A stretch of 64,000 bases of DNA from Thermohalobaculum sediminis (lineage in GTDB: Bacteria > Pseudomonadota > Alphaproteobacteria > Rhodobacterales > Rhodobacteraceae). Both the position numbers and the translations under genes were made by a program. The notes below the pieces were generated by a model. That model ran no database searches. It had not been told where the DNA came from and saw only the letters and a list, made by a program, of their open reading frames with translations. This document shows positions 59,413-64,000 of the stretch, piece after piece. Every line of letters begins with the position of its first letter. Positions within the stretch are counted from its first letter, which is position 1. The DNA is taken from the NCBI RefSeq assembly GCF_023487995.1, contig NZ_JAMFKN010000002.1, positions 496,001-560,000 of the forward strand. The letters are read 5' to 3'.

Positions 59413-60360
59413 ATGAAGAAGCCCGACCGCAAGAGCCTCGGACGCGGCCTGTCGGCATTGCTCGGCGACATCGAGGCGGCCGAGGTCCCGGTCGGCCCGC
59501 AGGACACCGCACCGCGCGGGGGAGGCGCGGCTGAGCCGGGCACGGTCGAGACCGGCAGTATGGCCGAGCGCGCCGTGACCAGCGCCCCGATCGAGCGGAT
59601 CCACCCCAATCCGGACCAGCCGCGCCGCGACTTCCGCGAGGAGGATCTTGCCGAGCTCGCCGCGTCGATCCGCGAGCGCGGCATCATCCAGCCGGTGATC
59701 GTGCGCCCCCATCCCGCGCGTCCCGGCGAGTTCCAGATCGTCGCGGGCGAGCGGCGCTGGCGAGCGGCGCAGCGCGCGCAGCTTCACCGGCTGCCGGTCG
59801 TGGTGCGCGACTTCGACGACCGCACGGTTCTCGAGGTCGCCGTGATCGAGAACGTCCAGCGCGCCGATCTCAACCCGGTGGAGGAAGCTCAGGGTTATTC
59901 GCAGCTGCTCGATCGCTATGGCCACACGCAGGACGAGCTCGCCCGAATCGTGGGCAAGAGCCGGAGCCATCTTGCCAACATCCTGCGCCTGCTCGCCCTC
60001 CCGCCCGAGGTGCTCGATCTCCTGCGCAAGGGCGAGCTGAGCGCGGGACATGCGCGCGCGCTGATCAACGCCCCCGATCCGGTCGGGCTCGCCCGCCGCG
60101 CGGTCGCCGCGGGTCTCACCGTGCGCGACGTCGAGAAGCTGGTGCGCGAGGCGAGCGCCGCACCCCGCCGCGCCCGCCCCCGCACGGGCCGCGCGGCAGG
60201 CGAGAAGGACGCCGACACCCGGCTGCTCGAAGGCGATCTCTCGGCCGCGACCGGCATGCGGGTGACGATCGAGCATGTCGGAGACGGATCTGGAGAGGTG
60301 CGCATCCGCTACCGCGATCTCGACGATCTCGATCGCCTGTGCCAGCGGCTGACCGGCTAG
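59413..60360 (+). CDS. parB: Chromosome partitioning protein ParB
   Basis: ParB binds parS and uses CTP to slide and spread on DNA. The 315-residue protein has a basic, disordered N-terminus ending in LGRGLSALLGD (the ParA-stimulating part). The ParB/Srx domain follows with IHPNPDQPRRDFREEDL, GIIQPVIVRP and GERRWRAAQRA. The helix-turn-helix is near GKSRSHLANILRLLALP, and a short C-terminal dimer domain ends the protein. GAGGAGAG is just upstream of the ATG. It ends 16 bp from the convergent holA. Confidence 0.97.
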   Translation: MKKPDRKSLGRGLSALLGDIEAAEVPVGPQDTAPRGGGAAEPGTVETGSMAERAVTSAPIERIHPNPDQPRRDFREEDLAELAASIRERGIIQPVIVRPHPARPGEFQIVAGERRWRAAQRAQLHRLPVVVRDFDDRTVLEVAVIENVQRADLNPVEEAQGYSQLLDRYGHTQDELARIVGKSRSHLANILRLLALPPEVLDLLRKGELSAGHARALINAPDPVGLARRAVAAGLTVRDVEKLVREASAAPRRARPRTGRAAGEKDADTRLLEGDLSAATGMRVTIEHVGDGSGEVRIRYRDLDDLDRLCQRLTG

Positions 60361-60376
60361 GGCCGCGGCGAGGGGC

Positions 60377-61396
60377 TCAGCGGCGCGCGCCCATCATCGC
60401 GATCCGAATGAGACAGCGCTCGACCAGCGCCCGGTCGGGCCGCGCGCCGGGCGAGCGCAAGGTCCTGTCGGTGTCCTGCAACAGCCGCAGGGCCGCCTCG
60501 GCCCGGCTTGCGGGCCAGTTCGCCACCTGCCGCGCCAGCGCCGTGCGGCGCGGTCCGAAGACCGGCGGGCGTAGCCGCGCGAGCGCGGCGTCGAGCCCGT
60601 CCGGCGCGCTCGCGAGCGTGAGGATCTGCCGGAACATCCGCCCGGCGGCGATCAGGATCTGCACCGGGCCGCCGCCGCCGGCGGCGACGCGGTCGTAGAG
60701 GGCGACCACGTCCTCCGCCCGGCCTCCTGCCACCGCGTCGATCAGTCGGTCGATTTCGGCATCGCTCGCCGCGGGGAGCAGGGCAAGCACCGCCTCGGCC
60801 GGCAAGGGCGCGCTCGCCGAAGCACCATAGAGCGCGATCGTCTCGACGAGCTGCGCCATCTGCGCGCGGTCGAGCTCCTGCGCCGCCGAGGCGAGCGCGG
60901 TCTCGGCCTCGCGCGTGACGCCCGCCGAGAGACCGGCGCGCTGCAGCGCCGCGCTCAGCTCGGCGGGGTCTGGCGGATCGGGGTAGAGGCCGCAGGCGGC
61001 CGCGACGCGGCTCGCCTCGAACAGCTTCCGCAGGCCCGAGCGGGGCGCCAACGCCCCGGCCTCGGCCACGACGAACGCATCCTCCGGCGTTGCGTCCGCC
61101 AGCACCGCCGCAATGGTGTCGGCAAGCTCGTCCCGGGCGCCCTCGATCAGCACGACCCGGCGCCCCGGAAAGAAGCCGCGCGACCGCACCGCCTCGTCGA
61201 GCGCGGCGGGATCCTTCCGAACGGCGCCGCCATCGAGGCGGGTCACGCGCATCTCGTCGCCTTCCGACAGCGCGGCGACGATTTCGCGCCGCGCCACCGA
61301 GACGGTCGCGGCATCCGGCCCGAACAACAGCGCCGCCGCCAGCCGCATGTCGGGGGTCCGGCAGAAACTCGCGCTGTCGCGGCCCGAGAGCTTCAC
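60377..61396 (-). CDS. holA: DNA polymerase III subunit delta
   Basis: HolA is the delta wrench of the clamp loader that opens the sliding clamp. The 339-residue protein fits the family: MRLAALLFGPD-type start, ALDEAVRSRGFFPGRRVVLIEG, then the three-domain helical C-terminal half (FRQILTLASAP, LALARQVANWP). No Walker A is present, as expected. The GTG at 61396 lies one base after the lptE stop; an ATG at 61348 in the same frame is also possible. leuS-lptE-holA is a conserved alphaproteobacterial unit. Confidence 0.93.
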   Translation of the reverse strand: MKLSGRDSASFCRTPDMRLAAALLFGPDAATVSVARREIVAALSEGDEMRVTRLDGGAVRKDPAALDEAVRSRGFFPGRRVVLIEGARDELADTIAAVLADATPEDAFVVAEAGALAPRSGLRKLFEASRVAAACGLYPDPPDPAELSAALQRAGLSAGVTREAETALASAAQELDRAQMAQLVETIALYGASASAPLPAEAVLALLPAASDAEIDRLIDAVAGGRAEDVVALYDRVAAGGGGPVQILIAAGRMFRQILTLASAPDGLDAALARLRPPVFGPRRTALARQVANWPASRAEAALRLLQDTDRTLRSPGARPDRALVERCLIRIAMMGARR

Positions 61397-61397
61397 G

Positions 61398-61904
61398 TCA
61401 CGACTGCGCCGCCGCCTCGATCTGCGCGGCCTGCGCCTGGATCCGGCGGGCGATCCGCTCGCCGAGGTCCTGCGCCACGCGCCGCTCGATGTCGCGCTGC
61501 GTGGTGCGCGAGGCATAGAGCGAGGCGGTTGAATCATAACCCGATTCCGTGACGATCCGGTCGGCGAGCACCGGCTCGGCCACCCCGTCGCGGTAGAGGC
61601 GGAAGTCGGCCACGGCCTGCACGCGGATGCGCGTGATCGTGTTGTCCTGCGCGACCAGAAGCCCGCTCTCGGTCACGGCGGTGACGACTTCGAGCCGGTA
61701 ATCCGGTTGCTGCGGCGTTCCCAGACGCTGCTCCAGCCGGTCCCTCAGGTGGAAGCTGAAGCGGTCCGTGGTCTGCGGAAGGGCGATACGCCCGCGCATC
61801 TCCGCCGCCCCGCCGCCCTCGGCCAGCATGGGACGAAAGCAGCCGGGCAACAGCGCGAGCGCAGCCCCAAGTGCGATGAGGCGTCTGCGATCACATGACG
61901 ACAT
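61398..61904 (-). CDS. lptE: LPS assembly lipoprotein LptE
   Basis: LptE forms the plug of the LptD translocon that inserts lipopolysaccharide in the outer membrane. The 168-residue protein has a signal peptide with lipobox Cys22 (LLPGCFRPM) and then the LptE fold, with [36 protein letters not shown] in the middle and helical C-terminal [22 protein letters not shown]. It overlaps leuS by 14 bp upstream and holA begins one base after it. The alphaproteobacterial LptE is very divergent but this context is typical. Confidence 0.9.
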   Translation of the reverse strand: MSSCDRRRLIALGAALALLPGCFRPMLAEGGGAAEMRGRIALPQTTDRFSFHLRDRLEQRLGTPQQPDYRLEVVTAVTESGLLVAQDNTITRIRVQAVADFRLYRDGVAEPVLADRIVTESGYDSTASLYASRTTQRDIERRVAQDLGERIARRIQAQAAQIEAAAQS

Positions 61905-64000
61905 TGACGATCCGTCCCGGCACCACGATCACCTTCTTCGGCGGGCGGCCCTCAAGGTAGCGCTGAACGTCCGGCAGCGCGAGCGCCAATCCCTCGATGG
62001 TGGGCGCATCGGCCTCGCGTTCGACTTCTATCTCGGCGCGCTTCTTGCCGTTGATCTGCACGGGCAGGGTGATGCGCTCGTCGCGCGCCAGCGCGGGGTC
62101 CGCCACTGGCCAGGGCATGTCCACCAGCGGCGTCGCGTGGCCGAGGGCCTGCCACATCTCCTCGGCGAAATGCGGCGTCATCGGCGTCATCAACCGCGCC
62201 AGCGTCTCGAAGGCCTCGCGCCGGGCAAAGTCGATGTCCTCGCCCGCGCTCTCCGCCTTCTGGATGGCGTTGGCGAGCTCGTAGATCCGCGCCACCGCCT
62301 TGTTGAAGGTGAAGCCCTCGATGTCCCGCGTGACGCCCGCGATGGCCTTGTGGGTGGCGCGGCGCAGCGCCTCGGCCTCGGCTCCGATGGCTGCCGGCTC
62401 GGCCGTGCCCCGCGGCGCGATCGACGCCGCCGTGAGCATCCGCCAGATCCGCTGCAGGAAGCGCCAGGCCCCCTCGACGCCCGCGGTCGTCCACTCGACA
62501 TCGCGCTCCGGCGGGCTGTCCGAGAGCATGAACCAGCGCGCCGTGTCGGCGCCGAACTGCTCGATGATCGCCTCGGGGTCGATGACGTTCTTCTTGGATT
62601 TCGACATCTTGATCGAGGGGCCGATCTCGACCGGGGCCCCCGTCGCGACGAGGCGTGCGCCCTCGACCGTGCGCTCGACTTCGTCGGGCATGTGCCAGGT
62701 CCGGCGGCCGTCGGGGCGGACGGTCGCATAGGTCTCGTGCGTGACCATGCCTTGCGTGAACAGCGCCTCGAAGGGCTCGATGCACCGCTCCGGCAGGTGC
62801 CCCGTGCGGTGCATCGCCCGCGCGAAGAAGCGCGAGTACAGGAGATGCAGGATCGCGTGCTCGATGCCGCCGATATACTGGTCGACATTCATCCAGTAGC
62901 CGACATCCGCCGCGTCCGTCGGCGTCTGGGCGCGCGGCGCGGTGAAGCGCGCGTAGTACCAGGACGAGTCCACGAAGGTGTCCATCGTGTCGGTTTCGCG
63001 CCGGGCGGGCTTTCCGCAGGCCGGGCAGTCGACCTTCGTGAAGGTCGGGTGGCGGTCCAGCGGGTTGCCGGGGCGGTCGAACTCGACATCGTCCGGCAGG
63101 CGCACCGGAAGGTCAGCCTTCGGCACCGGCACGACGCCGCAGGCGTCGCAATGGATCACCGGGATCGGGCAGCCCCAGTAGCGCTGGCGGCTGATGCCCC
63201 AATCGCGCAGGCGGAAGTTCTCGACGCCGCGGCCATAGCCGTTGGCTTCGGCGTGCCGGATCGCCGCCTCGACCGCGGCCTCGCCGGTCTGGATCTCGGG
63301 CCCGGCAAAGCCGCGCACATAACGTACCGGCTCGGTCTTGGGCGGCACGTAGGCCTCGGTCCCGACCGGCTCGCCGCCCTCGCGCGGCAGGAAGACATCC
63401 TCGACCGGAAGCCCGTATTTCCGTGCGAAATCAAGGTCGCGCTGGTCATGCGCGGGGCAGCCGAAGATCGCGCCCGTGCCGTAATCCATCAGGATGAAGT
63501 TCGCGATCCAGACCGGCATCTCCCAGTTCGGGTCGAGCGGGTGGACCACCCTGATGCCGGTGTCGATGCCGCGCTTCTCGGCGGTCTCGAGCGCCTCCTC
63601 CGAGGTGCCGACGCGCCGGCATTCGGCGCAGAACGCGGCCACGTCCGGGTTGTCCTTCTCCAGCGCCCTGGCCAGCGGATGGTCGGGCGAGATCGCCGCG
63701 AAGCTCGCGCCCATCAGCGTGTCTGGCCGCGTGGTATAGACCTCCAGCCGCTCGTAGCCTTCCGGCGCCCCCTTCGTCTCGAAGGCGAATTGCAGCCCGC
63801 GGCTCTTGCCGATCCAGTTGCGCTGCATTAGGCGCACCTTCTCGGGCCATTTCGACAGCCCGTCGATCGCCGTCAGCAATTCGTCCGCCATGTCCGAGAT
63901 GCGGAAGAACCACTGCGTGAGCTCGCGCCGCTCCACGGCTGCGCCCGACCGCCAGCCCTTGCCGTCGATCACCTGCTCGTTGGCCAGAACGGTCTGGTCG
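61891..64000 (-). CDS. leuS: Leucyl-tRNA synthetase (3' part, runs off the window)
   Basis: The frame is open to the window edge and gives the last 702 residues of a class I leucyl-tRNA synthetase, beginning inside [20 protein letters not shown]. The editing domain has [16 protein letters not shown]; the catalytic domain has the KMSKS motif ([11 protein letters not shown]), and the anticodon-binding C-terminal domains follow. The zinc-type cysteines of the ZN1-like insert (HCDACG...CPACGK) are visible. The 5' part of the gene, with the HIGH motif, is beyond 64000. It heads the leuS-lptE-holA operon. Confidence 0.95.
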   Translation of the reverse strand, partial: DQTVLANEQVIDGKGWRSGAAVERRELTQWFFRISDMADELLTAIDGLSKWPEKVRLMQRNWIGKSRGLQFAFETKGAPEGYERLEVYTTRPDTLMGASFAAISPDHPLARALEKDNPDVAAFCAECRRVGTSEEALETAEKRGIDTGIRVVHPLDPNWEMPVWIANFILMDYGTGAIFGCPAHDQRDLDFARKYGLPVEDVFLPREGGEPVGTEAYVPPKTEPVRYVRGFAGPEIQTGEAAVEAAIRHAEANGYGRGVENFRLRDWGISRQRYWGCPIPVIHCDACGVVPVPKADLPVRLPDDVEFDRPGNPLDRHPTFTKVDCPACGKPARRETDTMDTFVDSSWYYARFTAPRAQTPTDAADVGYWMNVDQYIGGIEHAILHLLYSRFFARAMHRTGHLPERCIEPFEALFTQGMVTHETYATVRPDGRRTWHMPDEVERTVEGARLVATGAPVEIGPSIKMSKSKKNVIDPEAIIEQFGADTARWFMLSDSPPERDVEWTTAGVEGAWRFLQRIWRMLTAASIAPRGTAEPAAIGAEAEALRRATHKAIAGVTRDIEGFTFNKAVARIYELANAIQKAESAGEDIDFARREAFETLARLMTPMTPHFAEEMWQALGHATPLVDMPWPVADPALARDERITLPVQINGKKRAEIEVEREADAPTIEGLALALPDVQRYLEGRPPKKVIVVPGRIVNVVM

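Overview
The window is a high-GC (roughly 70 percent by eye), gene-dense chromosomal segment of an alphaproteobacterium, most probably order Rhodobacterales (Rhodobacteraceae/Paracoccaceae type). The assignment rests on gene content and order: accD-folC, aroA-cmk-rpsA-sppA-ihfB-lapA-trpF, glnD-murJ-trpS, a split his cluster, and the block smr-mltA-timA-fxsA-secB-dnaQ-coaE-aroE-maf-ppsR-hemE-hemJ-rho-mnmE-mnmG-rsmG-parA-parB-holA-lptE-leuS. I cannot name the genus. I see no phage, transposon, integrase or CRISPR array; this is core chromosome with a few accessory insertions.

Layout. 1-10.8 kb: a DUF938 methyltransferase, folC-accD with a DMT exporter and a hydrolase, a branched-chain-type aminotransferase, a secreted nuclease, and trpA / trpB / trpF with two small genes between. 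10.8-24 kb: ihfB, sppA, rpsA, cmk, aroA, an acyl-CoA synthetase, trpS, a rhomboid protease, murJ and glnD. 24-29.5 kb: an LpoA-like lipoprotein divergent from rsmI-yraN-BON lipoprotein, then gshB and an esterase. 29.6-35.8 kb: his genes (hisE fused to a GNAT domain, hisF, hisA, hisH, hisB) interrupted by four oppositely oriented genes, including a three-gene SCO/copper-type operon. 35.9-43 kb: hslV, a polytopic membrane protein and hslU, then STAS, VOC, phasin and a cytoplasmic molybdoenzyme, ending at tRNA-Lys(CTT). 43-50.3 kb: cell-wall, secretion and DNA-replication genes. 50.3-64 kb: the probable replication-origin neighbourhood and the chromosome-partition genes.

The most informative region is 50.3-60.4 kb. 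The 433-bp gap between the divergent ppsR and hemE genes is the classical alphaproteobacterial oriC locus and holds several near-consensus DnaA boxes. Two perfect 16-bp parS sites lie 5.8 and 7.7 kb away, one covering the mnmG start codon and one inside rsmG, just upstream of parA-parB. Strand bias switches near the gap: of the protein genes I list, 38 of 57 to the left are on the minus strand and 8 of 12 to the right are on the plus strand.

I did not find a clear new defence or mobile system. The best leads for something undescribed are the two unnamed cysteine-rich secreted proteins co-operonic with SCO, the HisE-GNAT fusion, the membrane protein inserted between hslV and hslU, and an AT-rich rare-codon island inside parA.
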